Below are positions 27,101 to 35,587 of a stretch of DNA of 64,000 nucleotides, in pieces. The translations under genes and the position numbers were made by a program. The stretch is from NCBI RefSeq assembly GCF_002443295.1, contig NZ_BAOS01000017.1:124001-188000 (forward strand), written 5' to 3'. Position 1 is the first letter of the stretch, and every line of letters starts with the position of its first letter. Under the pieces are notes generated by a model. The model saw only the letters and a program-made list of their open reading frames with translations. It made no database searches and was not told where the DNA came from. The stretch is from Candidatus Scalindua japonica. GTDB lineage: Bacteria > Planctomycetota > Brocadiia > Brocadiales > Scalinduaceae.

Positions 27101-28295
27101 ATTCGCCTATTTCATTTGCAGACTCAATTTCAACCTTGTGATTAAGTTGGCCTTCTGCTATACGTTTGAGACCATAAGATAGTTCTTTAATTGGACGAAC
27201 AATACGTCCGGAAAGAATAATTGCTATAATAATAACTACCAGGACAGTTCCACCCAGGATAAAAAAAACAGTGTTACGTAGTATAATGACAGAGGCAAAA
27301 GCCTCGGCTTCTTCAACTTCAGCAATTACTGCAAACGGGACATCTGCTATTTTCATCTGGTTATGAATACCAAGTACCCTTTTACCATGAAAACCATCAT
27401 AGATAAATGCTTTCTCCTCCATGTTGTCCTGCTTTGTTTTTGCAATATGTTCGCTTTGCCATAACCTGGTCTGTTCTGTTTTGATCATATTTTGAAGGAG
27501 AGTTTTTTCTTTATTAAGAATCGAATTTGACCTCATTTTAAGATCGAGGCCAATAAGATAAGTTTCTGCTGTTTTACCCAGTCCAACTTCAGTCTGCATA
27601 ATCTTATCAATCTGAGAGATAGGGAATTGGAATGCAAGTAATCCAATTTTTTCTCCAAAATTATCGATAATAGCAGAAGCAACAAAGCCTGACATAAGAT
27701 CGTCCGAAAGCGAATAAAATTCATAGTCAGAAAATGCAGGCTTTCCTGTTTCAAGGGCTTTTTTACATGCAGCGGCAAATAAAGTATCTGACCTCTTACC
27801 GGTAAACAAGTTGGTGCCTGCACTATCTCCGTCTCCGGCAGAAAAGAATATGTTTCCCCGGTTATCAATAAGATATATATCTTTGTAATCATAAGTACTT
27901 CTATAGTTTGCGATATCATTACCTTGCTCAACAACAATCTGCGTCCATTCAGTACTGTTTACAAAATCTTTAAGAGGTTTATTGCTTTCTTTAAATGCCT
28001 TTCTAAGTTCTTCCATGAGTTCAATTTTTAGCCGCGTTTCTGACTGTTGTCTTAAAGCGGTTAACATACCGGAAAAATAGGAGTGGATATATTCAGTCTT
28101 AATCTTCGCAGTCAACCTCAATGCCTTTTCTGCATCATTATGACGGCTCTTGTACGCATTGTGATAACTGATAACACTCACAACAGTCATGGGTATTATG
28201 GAAAGGACGAGAAACCAGAAGATGAGCGTTCTTCCAAGCCCTCGTTTAAGGATGTTTTTTCTGTTACCTTTACTGCCTTTTTCTTCTGTGTTCAT
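24129..28295 (-). CDS. Large hybrid sensor histidine kinase: CACHE-HAMP-PAS-PAS-HK-REC-REC-HPt
   Basis: 1388 residues. Membrane segments at about 22-44 and 340-362 flank a periplasmic double-CACHE-like sensor domain. A HAMP domain covers about 363-415. Two PAS domains follow at about 440-550 and 565-675; they are closely alike (both have EYVNPKFT-(K/E)-LTGYT) and look like an internal duplication. H719 lies in LANMSHEIRTPMNG, ATPase motifs in NLTGNAIKFTHKGE, IRDTGIGI and GGTGLGLSIS. Receiver 1 has D1009 (LLDYCMPEIDG), receiver 2 D1155 (LMDCQMPVMDG), and a C-terminal HPt has H1328 (LAHQMKGAGG). The whole phosphorelay is on one chain, as in BarA/ArcB types. The signal sensed is unknown. It is the first gene of the signalling block. 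Confidence 0.93.
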   Translation of the reverse strand: MNTEEKGSKGNRKNILKRGLGRTLIFWFLVLSIIPMTVVSVISYHNAYKSRHNDAEKALRLTAKIKTEYIHSYFSGMLTALRQQSETRLKIELMEELRKAFKESNKPLKDFVNSTEWTQIVVEQGNDIANYRSTYDYKDIYLIDNRGNIFFSAGDGDSAGTNLFTGKRSDTLFAAACKKALETGKPAFSDYEFYSLSDDLMSGFVASAIIDNFGEKIGLLAFQFPISQIDKIMQTEVGLGKTAETYLIGLDLKMRSNSILNKEKTLLQNMIKTEQTRLWQSEHIAKTKQDNMEEKAFIYDGFHGKRVLGIHNQMKIADVPFAVIAEVEEAEAFASVIILRNTVFFILGGTVLVVIIIAIILSGRIVRPIKELSYGLKRIAEGQLNHKVEIESANEIGELSLNFNHMLYTLCNMMKQITESRDNMFLEIAERKQIEENLRKLSQAVEQSPASVVITNKEGDIEYVNPKFTKLTGYTIEEVIGKNPRVLKSNETSCKEYKKLWDTITSGNLWTGRFHNKKKNGELYWEHANISPIQNKAGETTHFVAVKEDISERIRIEENLSKLSEAVKQSPNSVMITDIEGNIEYVNPKFTELTGYTVEESLGQTPRILKSGKTPLKDYEHLWKTIKSGEEWRGEFCNKKKNGVLYWEYTSISPVNNDAGYITHFVAVNEDVTQRKHMEEMLRRGEKNALAKMKSATEAQKRAEIANQAKSEFLANMSHEIRTPMNGIVGMTDLLLDTKLTNEQREYARVVQNSTDALLSIINDILDFSKIEVGKLEIENIDFDLRIAEESTIDLFAFKAKKKGLIFSCFMSPEVPSLLHGDPGRLRQVLNNLTGNAIKFTHKGEVSVNMTMAEETDSHVTVRFDIRDTGIGIPDDRMDRLFKPFSQADTSTTRKYGGTGLGLSISKQIVALMGGQIGVESEEGKGSTFWFTAVLRKQPDQLQRPFELGSIKKFRVLIVDDNNTNRYIFRMYLESWSCLVEEAASSDEAIKKLAAATKEGNPFRVALLDYCMPEIDGELLCREIKTDPELQDLVLVMLASVGRRGDAEHFKRMGVAAYLTKPVKKMQLFDCLRIVTGESGKDGKETEGQIVTQYSISEDHKQRIRILLTEDNVVNQKIALRILGKKLGYHADLATNGREAVESLEKFDYDLVLMDCQMPVMDGYEATGTIRDLNSAVRNHNIPIIAMTANAMKGDREKCLEAGMNDYVSKPINVQKLAEAIDRNLSNGEKEQNNPELQLPAEKVGDVHADRQGRDCRLKEDRYENRNEVKVSKDRQQGTPEEICSEYSDDEDLVELIDEFVAGLKEDIASMRKVLESEDYNGLCRLAHQMKGAGGSYGYPILTEAAKTLEKAAKARDLEAATTALNKFEVLYQAVDRSRKTNVMITDY

Positions 28296-29078
28296 CGTTA
28301 TCTAGTTGTTGTTATTACGCGTAGGTCGGGTTTCTTGACCGGCATCTTTTATCAGACAGAATGAAGATACAGAGATTTTGCCCAAGACCTGACTTGTTGT
28401 TAAAACGCCAGTTATCTTGTTATATGCTTAACCTGTATCTTAAACTAAGATCTGGTATAACAGTAACAAGGCAGGTTAAATTAAGTTCTTATACTATCGG
28501 GTGTTGTTTTAATAATATTCAGTCGTTTTAAATTTAGATTTAAACAGAGTTGAGATCAGCAAAATAGCTGCCAATTCCAAGCAATAGAAATGTTTAATTT
28601 CTAGACATTCAGTTAAACCTTAATGGCATTATCATTAAAGATAAACAAAAATTATTAGAATGTCTTTTTTGTAATAACTTGACATATAAGTGTTTATGCC
28701 TGTTGTTGGGTATAGAAAAACTGCCATGTTTATTGTCAAATATTTTTATGTTCGATCTTTTAAGATGGGGTAAATATTTTGAATAACATCTCAATAATTA
28801 AATGATTTAGTTATTGAACCTATGCTTGTCGATTTTTTAAACAAATTGTCTATATAGTTAAAATGATTACGTGTCAATTCAATAGCATGAAGGGAGAAAA
28901 ACAGGATCCTCTTTTGAATATTAAAAACGTTTTGTTGGGTGTTATAAATATTTATTGTTATAGGAATTATCAGTTTTTGTATAGCATTTGATGGTAAAAT
29001 TATTAAAGGCCTTGTATAATAATGCCCATAAGTTTCTATTTCAAATTCACTGTAAGCCAAAATACTTGGAGAGCTTTC
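28296..29078. other. 783-base AT-rich divergent spacer before the multihaem cytochrome
   Basis: No gene is supported; frames on the minus strand at 28609..28794 and 28791..29060 are low-complexity and lack a ribosome binding site. TATAAT occurs at 29014..29019, 60 bases before the start of the cytochrome gene, and could be a -10 box, but no -35 at the right distance is seen. The spacer is among the most AT-rich parts of the window and probably carries control elements for both neighbours. Confidence 0.45.
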
Positions 29079-31439
29079 ATGAAAAGGGTAAAATTACTTA
29101 TCATAGTAGTCTTGACTGTCCTTTTTGGGATCATTGGAGCATGTAAAGCGGTAACTGAATCCGTAAGCATGCAGGCTTCAAGTGTTGAAAGTACCGTAAA
29201 CAAAGTAAATAAAGATAAGGGATGTATGTCATGTCATGAGGGGATTGAGGTTATTAATGACAGAATGCAGCCTTATCTCCTGCTATTTGCCAAACAGAAA
29301 TATGGAAAAGGCAGGGGCTATGAGTGTGCTATATGCCACGAGGGAGTTCCATCATCTGTTAAAAAAGAAGAGTCACATAAGGGCCTTATTCCGAATCCAT
29401 CCAGTATGTGGGTGCTTCACGAGGGAAAGGGCTGCGCGAAGTGCCATGATGGTAAGGGTAGTATTACCACTTTAATGGGGAAACCTCTCGAAACGCCTGT
29501 TGGCGGAGAGATAATGTCAGGTCAAACCGCCACTCTTGATCCGTCAGGGACACTTGGCAGGAATTATACTACGCGATTATCTAAGTCGCTCCATTCACTT
29601 CAGACGGGTATAGTAAACAAAAACCTCTCATCAAATGGTGTAATTTCAAAAGGGACATTTCCTTATGGCAACTTTAATATGGTGGACGAGGACGGTCAGG
29701 TCCCCTCTGTGGGGACAGATAAGTTCAAGGAGTGGACGAAAAAGGCCATTAAGTTAGGATATCTGAGAAGGCTTGACAAAGTGGAGGAAATACCGGATTT
29801 TAAAAAGGGTGTATCTGTATTCGGTTCAGAGGAAAAGGCAGGTTTCGCAGATACCTATAGAAAACAGTGCGCGCGGTGCCATGTCTGGGGGGAGGGAAGA
29901 GACAAGAGGGGTGATCTCAGAGCATCAGGCTGTGCCGCATGCCATATGCTCTATGGAAATGACGGGAAAAACGAAGGAAACGATCCACAAATTAAGAACA
30001 CCGGAGAACGCCCTCATCCTCTAAAACATCGTATTACTACTGCGATCCCCGCGGCTCAGTGTACACACTGTCACACACGTGGAAAGAGGATAGGGACTAC
30101 TTTTGTCGGGATGTTTGAGTTTGACTATATCAAGGATGCACACGCCGCTCCTTTTGATGAAAAGGGAAAGCCGCAGAAGCCTCTCTTTACAAAAGAGTAT
30201 ATGCATGTGCGTAAAGATGTGCACTTTGAAAGAGGTATGCAGTGCGTGGACTGTCACACATCAATAGATGTTCATGGTGATGGCAATATCTATCCGGCGA
30301 CGTTATACCAGGTGGAGATCAGTTGCTATGATTGTCACGGGACTCCGGAGAAATATCCATGGGAGCTGTCCGTAGGACATGGAACTCCAGTAACCCTGGA
30401 GGGTACCAGGGGAACATATAAAAAAAATAACGTAGAATACCTGATTACCTCAAGAGGGAACGTAAAGCAGAACTGGAGAAAAGAGGGTGATAAATCATAT
30501 GTCTATAGCAGATTTAGCGGAAAAAAACATGAAATACCTCTATTGAAAAAAATAAATCTAACCGATACCTTCAAGACAAAACAGGGCAAGATCGCTATGT
30601 CAACTATCCACAAACATATTGAGAAGATGGAGTGCTACGCGTGCCATGCCACATGGGCCCCTCAATGTTTCGGGTGCCATATGGAATATGATAGAAGGGC
30701 GAAGGGTACTGACTGGATTACTACTTCAAAAAAGGTTGATCCCGTAACAGGCAGACAGACAGTAACGAAAAGCGCCGGGAACCTGTCACTGGAAAACCGC
30801 TCTTTTCTCAGGTGGGAAAGCCCGATATTGGGAATGAATTTGAGGGAAAAGGTATCACCGCTTGCGCCTGGCTGTCAGGTATTTTACACATTTATTGATG
30901 AAAAGGGAGAGATTAAGGCTCTCAATAAAACATACACTACTTCAACCGGTCATAATTCTCCAACACTCGCCCCTCTGCAGCCACATTCGATTTCACTGGT
31001 CTCCAGGACATGTGAGGACTGCCACACAAACCCCAAGGCTATCGGATACGGCACCGGAAATTCAAGGAGCGCCGGGAAGCTTCTGGGAGACAGCCCACTC
31101 TTCCAGGATTTGTCGAAAGGCGTATATGGTGATATTCCCGGTGCGAAGACCGGTAACTGGCAAGTCCCTAAGATTACAAGCTTCCCCTTTGCCCTTGATC
31201 AGTTAATTACGCGTAGCGGTAAACAGATACAGAACATGCCATTGCCCGAAGACAGACCGTTAAATGAGAAGGAAAGGAATATTGTTGACAGAGAGGGACT
31301 CTGTATGGGATGTCATCAATACCATGGAACACCGGAATGGGACAACATCATAAAGAAATATGGCAGGGCGAAAACCCCTGAACAGCATGAAAAGATCATT
31401 GAGGAAGCGTTCAAGAGCTTTATTGAGTTGGCAGAATAA
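29079..31439 (+). CDS. Dodecahaem c-type cytochrome lipoprotein
   Basis: About 786 residues from ATG 29079, which has TGGAGA at good spacing. The N-terminus is a lipoprotein signal (LIIVVLTVLFGIIGACKAV). Twelve CxxCH haem sites are seen in order: CMSCH, CAICH, CAKCH, CARCH, CAACH, CTHCH, CVDCH, CYDCH, CYACH, CFGCH, CEDCH, CMGCH. No sign of hydroxylamine oxidoreductase or NrfA core motifs was recognised. Such proteins move electrons across the periplasm or outer membrane. A beta-rich insertion without haems lies at about residues 400-520 between sites 8 and 9. A thioredoxin-fold gene follows on the same strand, which may aid thiol handling. Electron partners cannot be named from the sequence. 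Confidence 0.92.
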   Translation: MKRVKLLIIVVLTVLFGIIGACKAVTESVSMQASSVESTVNKVNKDKGCMSCHEGIEVINDRMQPYLLLFAKQKYGKGRGYECAICHEGVPSSVKKEESHKGLIPNPSSMWVLHEGKGCAKCHDGKGSITTLMGKPLETPVGGEIMSGQTATLDPSGTLGRNYTTRLSKSLHSLQTGIVNKNLSSNGVISKGTFPYGNFNMVDEDGQVPSVGTDKFKEWTKKAIKLGYLRRLDKVEEIPDFKKGVSVFGSEEKAGFADTYRKQCARCHVWGEGRDKRGDLRASGCAACHMLYGNDGKNEGNDPQIKNTGERPHPLKHRITTAIPAAQCTHCHTRGKRIGTTFVGMFEFDYIKDAHAAPFDEKGKPQKPLFTKEYMHVRKDVHFERGMQCVDCHTSIDVHGDGNIYPATLYQVEISCYDCHGTPEKYPWELSVGHGTPVTLEGTRGTYKKNNVEYLITSRGNVKQNWRKEGDKSYVYSRFSGKKHEIPLLKKINLTDTFKTKQGKIAMSTIHKHIEKMECYACHATWAPQCFGCHMEYDRRAKGTDWITTSKKVDPVTGRQTVTKSAGNLSLENRSFLRWESPILGMNLREKVSPLAPGCQVFYTFIDEKGEIKALNKTYTTSTGHNSPTLAPLQPHSISLVSRTCEDCHTNPKAIGYGTGNSRSAGKLLGDSPLFQDLSKGVYGDIPGAKTGNWQVPKITSFPFALDQLITRSGKQIQNMPLPEDRPLNEKERNIVDREGLCMGCHQYHGTPEWDNIIKKYGRAKTPEQHEKIIEEAFKSFIELAE

Positions 31440-31520
31440 ACACTAAATATTTGTTATACGCAAGTTAAGTAGCTATCGCGACAAAAGACTATTTACAAAT
31501 TTAAGATTAAAATTTTTCGG

Positions 31521-31587
31521 AAGTTCCTCCCTCAGAATGACATGCCGCGGTGTTATTCTGAATTAAACGAAGTGAAATGAAAATCTC
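31521..31587. repeat. Dispersed palindromic repeat, copy A
   Basis: CAGAATGACA (31533..31542) pairs with TGTTATTCTG (31551..31560) around GCGG-rich loop bases; the right arm continues as AACGAAGTGAAATGAAAATC. Related copies are at 43078..43118 and 56216..56312, all intergenic. It lies between the cytochrome and the thioredoxin gene. Confidence 0.6.
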
Positions 31588-31617
31588 ACTCGATAAACTT
31601 TTATTCAGGAGGTTAAA

Positions 31618-32169
31618 ATGGTTTTGTTAAAATCAATTAATGTACCGCTAGGGACTAAAGCAATTGATTTCTGTCTGAAGGGTATAGACGGAGAAACGCA
31701 CTCACTTGCTGATTACGATGAGAAAGCAATTTTAGTAATTATTATTATGTGTAATCACTGCCCGTATGTTCAGGCCGTAGATGACAGGCTTGTGCAATTG
31801 CAGAAAAAATTTGCAGAAAAAAATGTCCAGTTTGTCGGAATCAATCCGAATGATGGTGTTAAGTACCCGGAAGATAATTTTGAAAACATGGTCAAAAGGG
31901 CGAAAGAAAAGGGATACAACTTCCCGTATTTAAGAGATGAGGACCAATCCGTAGCTAAAAAATATCAGGCTCAATGCACTCCCGACATATATGTTTACAA
32001 TAAAGAGAGAGAACTATGCTATCACGGCCAGATAGACGACAATTGGCAGGAACCGGAAAAAGCAACATCTCACGATTTAAATGATGCAATTGAAGCACTA
32101 CTGGAAGGCAATAAGCCATCGTCCAATCAATACCCGTCAATGGGATGTTCTATCAAATGGAAAGGGTGA
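31618..32169 (+). CDS. Thioredoxin-fold redoxin (AhpC/TSA-like)
   Basis: 183 residues. Thioredoxin fold of the peroxiredoxin-like type: FCLKGIDGETHSLADYD at the start, the active site CNHCPYVQAVDDRL at about residue 44 with a CxxC pair, VQFVGINPNDG, and CTPDIYVYNKERELCYHG where the cis-proline follows T. Proteins of this kind reduce thiols or act in periplasmic redox control, but no signal peptide is visible, so it is probably cytoplasmic. AGGAGG lies seven bases upstream of the ATG. It follows the 12-haem cytochrome by 178 bases and a palindromic repeat separates them, so co-transcription is uncertain. Confidence 0.88.
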   Translation: MVLLKSINVPLGTKAIDFCLKGIDGETHSLADYDEKAILVIIIMCNHCPYVQAVDDRLVQLQKKFAEKNVQFVGINPNDGVKYPEDNFENMVKRAKEKGYNFPYLRDEDQSVAKKYQAQCTPDIYVYNKERELCYHGQIDDNWQEPEKATSHDLNDAIEALLEGNKPSSNQYPSMGCSIKWKG

Positions 32170-32246
32170 TTGACCAGTAGAGATATATCCAGTTTGTAGC
32201 GGGAAAATAACACCTGAATTGAGCATTTAAAAATAATATTTTCATT

Positions 32247-32295
32247 CCCGCCAGGATGAATCCTTTCGCCAACCCGACAATGAAATTCTGGCGGG
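32247..32295. repeat. Intergenic palindrome
   Basis: CCCGCCAG (32247..32254) and CTGGCGGG (32288..32295) form an 8-bp stem with a 33-base loop, extended by further weak pairing outside. It lies in the 238-base gap between the redoxin and the zinc-ribbon gene. A similar arm is found near 16170. Confidence 0.5.
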
Positions 32296-32407
32296 GACGG
32301 GAAAACAAGAATCTGATAAATCGGGAATGTTATACTTCATAGCATTACAGGTATCAATGGGAACCGCTAATTTACTTTACTTCTAAACTATTAAGGAAGG
32401 AAATAGC

Positions 32408-32587
32408 ATGAATAATATACCCGTACGGATAACAATAGAAGATGATCTTCATATTTGTCCTGAATGTGGGTACAAGGACGGCTTTCATACTTCATTTATA
32501 CGGCAGACAAAAGAACAGTGTAAAATCATCCTGATATGTCCAAGCTGCCATGCCCGTTTTGATCCGGACTGGATGGTTTATGTATAA
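32408..32587 (+). CDS. Small zinc-ribbon protein, 59 residues
   Basis: ATG at 32408 with AAGGAAGGA eight bases upstream, stop TAA at 32585. The product has two cysteine pairs: HICPECGYKDG near residue 17 and ILICPSCHARFDPDW near residue 41, the pattern of a small zinc ribbon. It ends FDPDWMVYV. The clear ribosome binding site and paired cysteines support a real gene. It may bind nucleic acid or a protein partner. Its stop is 11 bases from the stop of the convergent cNMP-PAS gene. I do not recognise a named family. Confidence 0.7.
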   Translation: MNNIPVRITIEDDLHICPECGYKDGFHTSFIRQTKEQCKIILICPSCHARFDPDWMVYV

Positions 32588-32598
32588 GATAAACAGAT

Positions 32599-33921
32599 TC
32601 ATTCTTTCTGAAAATCCAGCCTGGATAATATCTTTGTATCTATACCATATTCACGTTCCAGGATCTCCATATCCAGTTGGTAGATAAGCCAGTTTGTTAT
32701 CTCGCCATCTTCCCCACGTATTTCATATGCTATCTCAAGCCCCTTTGCACCCATACGATGTTTTTTGTCAGCACGAAACAGGGTAAGGATTTTATAGGCC
32801 GCTTTCTCATCTCCCTTAAATTTGATACCGCTGTAGCTGGAGCCAATAATAGCCGCCGCCCTATCTCTTTTTTTTGAAGAGTATGCGCTTACCACTTTTT
32901 TATCGCGATTAAGGAGAGCAAGGCCGATAATTCCATAATGTTCCGGGTTCTCATTTTCAAAATAAATTTGCATCATGACATTAACAGCCGTAAAATTTCC
33001 TGTTGCAAGATATGCGGCTATGTCATTGGCTATATTCTGTGAGCTCTGGATAATACGGACCTCAAAGGTATCTTTCTTGTAATCAAGTATCCTGTTTCCT
33101 CTTGATAAATATGGGAAAGTAAAGAAAAGAGATATCATCGCTACACAGAAAAATAAGATGGAGGGGATTAACCATCTTCTCATCCGTTTATACTTTTTTT
33201 CAAGATCTTTGATATCGGTTACATCTCGACTGAGAAAAATAAAACCTTCCACATTGTGATGGCCGTCATAAAGGACGGTTGTACTGGTTGAAACAATGCG
33301 TTTGTTCCTATCCGGGTGTTTAACGGCCAGCTCTTTTTCCTGTAATGAGTTACCAGCCTGAATGTCCGCTACAAACTGTTCGTAAGCTTGCGGGTCTTGA
33401 TACAAATCGGCCAATGGATAGCCTTTCATCTGCTGCCAGGTCCTTCCATGCAATTTCTCAGCAGCATGATTCCAAGAGAGGATATTTCTCTCTTTATCTG
33501 CCATAATAATCGCATCTGGAAGCTGATCATTAAACTCTCTAAGCCCGTGCATTATCTTAGTGGTCTCTTCCAGCCGTCTGGCAAGTCTCATAGTTATTTC
33601 ATGAGCAATGGGTGGATATTTAAATAATACATTCTTAATCTGATCAGCAGGGACCTTGATGGCTTCTACCTCTTTAAACGCCTTGATTGTAGCTGTCCTT
33701 TTTGATCCGAACAGGTAGGACAGCTCGCCTGCAGTGGTACCGGTATCAGCTAGCTCCGCAATCTTTTTGTCACCTTTATAAACCTCAAGTCTGCCACTTT
33801 TCAGGATGTACATATCCTGAGAATAATCTCCTTCGAGAAATAGTGTTTCCCCTGATGCATATTTTTTAGCATATTGTTGCATGTCCGGCTGGTTAATGAT
33901 ATCCAGCATTTTTTCTTCCAT
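32599..33921 (-). CDS. cNMP-binding, PAS and periplasmic-domain membrane protein
   Basis: 440 residues. Residues 15-120 form a cyclic-nucleotide-binding domain: GETLFLEGDYSQDMYILKSG and GELSYLFGSKRTATIKA. A PAS domain follows at about 130-245 (LPDAIIMADKERNILSWN, then GFIFLSRDVTD). One membrane segment lies at about 252-272 (LIPSILFFCVAMISLFFTF), and the remaining 165 residues should be outside the cytoplasm. No kinase, cyclase or DNA-binding output is present, so this is an odd sensor without visible effector. It is one base after the lipoprotein gene and shares the Mla operon; it may tune lipid transport in response to cell state. GGAGAG precedes the start. Confidence 0.8.
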   Translation of the reverse strand: MEEKMLDIINQPDMQQYAKKYASGETLFLEGDYSQDMYILKSGRLEVYKGDKKIAELADTGTTAGELSYLFGSKRTATIKAFKEVEAIKVPADQIKNVLFKYPPIAHEITMRLARRLEETTKIMHGLREFNDQLPDAIIMADKERNILSWNHAAEKLHGRTWQQMKGYPLADLYQDPQAYEQFVADIQAGNSLQEKELAVKHPDRNKRIVSTSTTVLYDGHHNVEGFIFLSRDVTDIKDLEKKYKRMRRWLIPSILFFCVAMISLFFTFPYLSRGNRILDYKKDTFEVRIIQSSQNIANDIAAYLATGNFTAVNVMMQIYFENENPEHYGIIGLALLNRDKKVVSAYSSKKRDRAAAIIGSSYSGIKFKGDEKAAYKILTLFRADKKHRMGAKGLEIAYEIRGEDGEITNWLIYQLDMEILEREYGIDTKILSRLDFQKE

Positions 33922-33922
33922 T

Positions 33923-34585
33923 TTACTCTCCAGCTAAAGCGCTATGAATAGCGATTCCAATCTCTTTTGACAATTCAGCCATGGCAAGGCTCATGGCCTG
34001 GGCAAGAGCCAATGGGTTCTTCTCTTTACACCTCTCTTTTACTGAAAAACTTCGCTGAAATATAACTCTTTTGTCGGCATCCGGTTCCCTGGCGACCTGT
34101 AAGGTCACGCTTATACTTAGCAGGGCTTCCCAGCCATCATTCGAATCTAACTCAAGAAATTTATCCACTACGCCTTCTACAGTATGCGTGTGTGCGCTTC
34201 CACTGGTGGGTGGGATGACTGCCTTGAATAAGCCGCTCTCTTTAAGGTCCCTGGAGAGAAAGTAAGTCACAAACTCTGCCGGCTTTACCCTCCACTTATG
34301 ATAAAAATATGGTGTACGCTTAAATTGTTGATTGCTATAAATGATTTTAACAGTGTTATAAACTGGCGCAGCACTGAAAAATTTAATCTTCAGAATTGTT
34401 GATTTCCGCTTAGGAGTATCGTCCTTATCAGAGGATATTGCATCATACTCAAGAGTATAATATTCAAACTTTGTATTTGGTTGCTTCAGTGATACACAAC
34501 CACAAAAGGCAAATGAAAATAGTGTCAAAATAATAATAAAACGCACCTTATTCCTCCGATAATATCTACTTAATATTCTTTTCAA
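33923..34585 (-). CDS. ABC-type transport auxiliary lipoprotein (PqiC-like)
   Basis: 220 residues. Lipoprotein signal with SFAFCGCVSLKQPN, either cysteine of CGC could be lipidated. The body contains TLEYDAISSD near the start, VYNTVKIIYSNQQFKRTPYF, then the C-terminal helix LALAQAMSLAMAELSKEIGI, the layout of the ABC_trans_aux (PqiC) family. Members sit beside MCE transporters and bind the outer membrane part of the path. It overlaps the mlaD-like gene by 20 bases. Confidence 0.8.
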   Translation of the reverse strand: MKRILSRYYRRNKVRFIIILTLFSFAFCGCVSLKQPNTKFEYYTLEYDAISSDKDDTPKRKSTILKIKFFSAAPVYNTVKIIYSNQQFKRTPYFYHKWRVKPAEFVTYFLSRDLKESGLFKAVIPPTSGSAHTHTVEGVVDKFLELDSNDGWEALLSISVTLQVAREPDADKRVIFQRSFSVKERCKEKNPLALAQAMSLAMAELSKEIGIAIHSALAGE

Positions 34586-35459
34586 ACTCTTTTTCTATTG
34601 GCGGTTCACTGAAAAGTAGTTGCGATGGCTGAATAGAAACCTGTTCCAGTGTCTGGTCCAGGCTACTACTTGCTTTCTCCAGATATTGTCCGACTACAAG
34701 GATGTAACGGCTGAGGTTTGCAACCTCAGCCTCTGTTCTGGCTATCAGTCCTGAAGCATTTGCCATAAGACTGTTCGTATTACGAAAGACTTCGTTTAGA
34801 GATCCTATACTCTTTTCAATGCCGGTGACGACCTTATCCCATCTTTCCGGATCAAAATTTTTATTTATGTCAGTTAATGAGGTTCTTATATCACCTGAAA
34901 TACCTTTAGCATCAAAATCCTGTAAAGCCTGGTCCAGATGATGTAATGTAACTTTTAAACTATCAGATATGTCGACGATATCTAAAGCATTAAGTTTCTT
35001 TATGATATCATCTGCGCTGCGAAACAACTCGCTGATATTTGATGGCCTTGATGCCAGTACACGGTACTCTGTGGGAAATTTCAGATCCGGGGAACTTGCT
35101 TCTACAGAATCACTCATAAGGTCAAGTTCAATAAATTTGCTTCCAGTAATGCCCACGGCCTTTTGCTGGGCAACCATATTCTCCTCAAGAGTGATATCAG
35201 CTTCTATCTTCAGAACAACCTCTATTAATTTTGAATCGGGAGCAAGTGATATGCGTTCAATATGGCCAATAGCCACACCTCTGTATTTTACCGGAGAATC
35301 TATCTTAAGACCCTGGACAGATTCATTAAAATAGACGGCATAAAATTGCCCCTTTTCGAGAAAACGATTCATCCCCAGAAAAATAATGGTTATCACGGCA
35401 AGAGAGATACCTGCGGCAATGAATAGTCCGACAAAAAATTTAGCTTTCTGATTAATCAT
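34566..35459 (-). CDS. mlaD: MlaD/MCE-family substrate-binding protein
   Basis: 297 residues. One N-terminal membrane anchor (FFVGLFIAAGISLAVITIIF) is followed by the MCE domain at about 35-125: FNESVQGLKIDSPVKYRGVA, VLKIEADITLEENMVAQQ and GITGSKFIELDLM. The C-terminal half is long and helical (about 150-285), longer than in E. coli MlaD, and should form a needle or tube toward the outer membrane. MCE rings carry lipids across the periplasm. It follows mlaF with a 128-base gap. Confidence 0.9.
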   Translation of the reverse strand: MINQKAKFFVGLFIAAGISLAVITIIFLGMNRFLEKGQFYAVYFNESVQGLKIDSPVKYRGVAIGHIERISLAPDSKLIEVVLKIEADITLEENMVAQQKAVGITGSKFIELDLMSDSVEASSPDLKFPTEYRVLASRPSNISELFRSADDIIKKLNALDIVDISDSLKVTLHHLDQALQDFDAKGISGDIRTSLTDINKNFDPERWDKVVTGIEKSIGSLNEVFRNTNSLMANASGLIARTEAEVANLSRYILVVGQYLEKASSSLDQTLEQVSIQPSQLLFSEPPIEKEFEKNIK

Positions 35460-35587
35460 AGTTTAAAACTGACGGGTTTTTAAATTAAACAAATTTTTCC
35501 AGGTGCTTAGCTGCATCACTATAAAACTGAATTATATAAAATCACCTTAAACAATGAGAGGGTTAAATTAACAATATATCATTATTC

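Noticed and set aside
27533-27937. 134-residue frame inside the hybrid kinase
   Set aside because: Shadow frame of the CACHE domain region, leucine-rich without domain features.
28609-29060. Two minus-strand frames before the cytochrome gene
   Set aside because: Low-complexity, AT-driven frames without ribosome binding sites or recognisable motifs.
29079-31439. Hydroxylamine oxidoreductase or hydrazine enzyme of anammox
   Set aside because: Twelve haem sites in a different order, and no recognised catalytic core motif of these enzymes; a general multihaem protein is the safe call.
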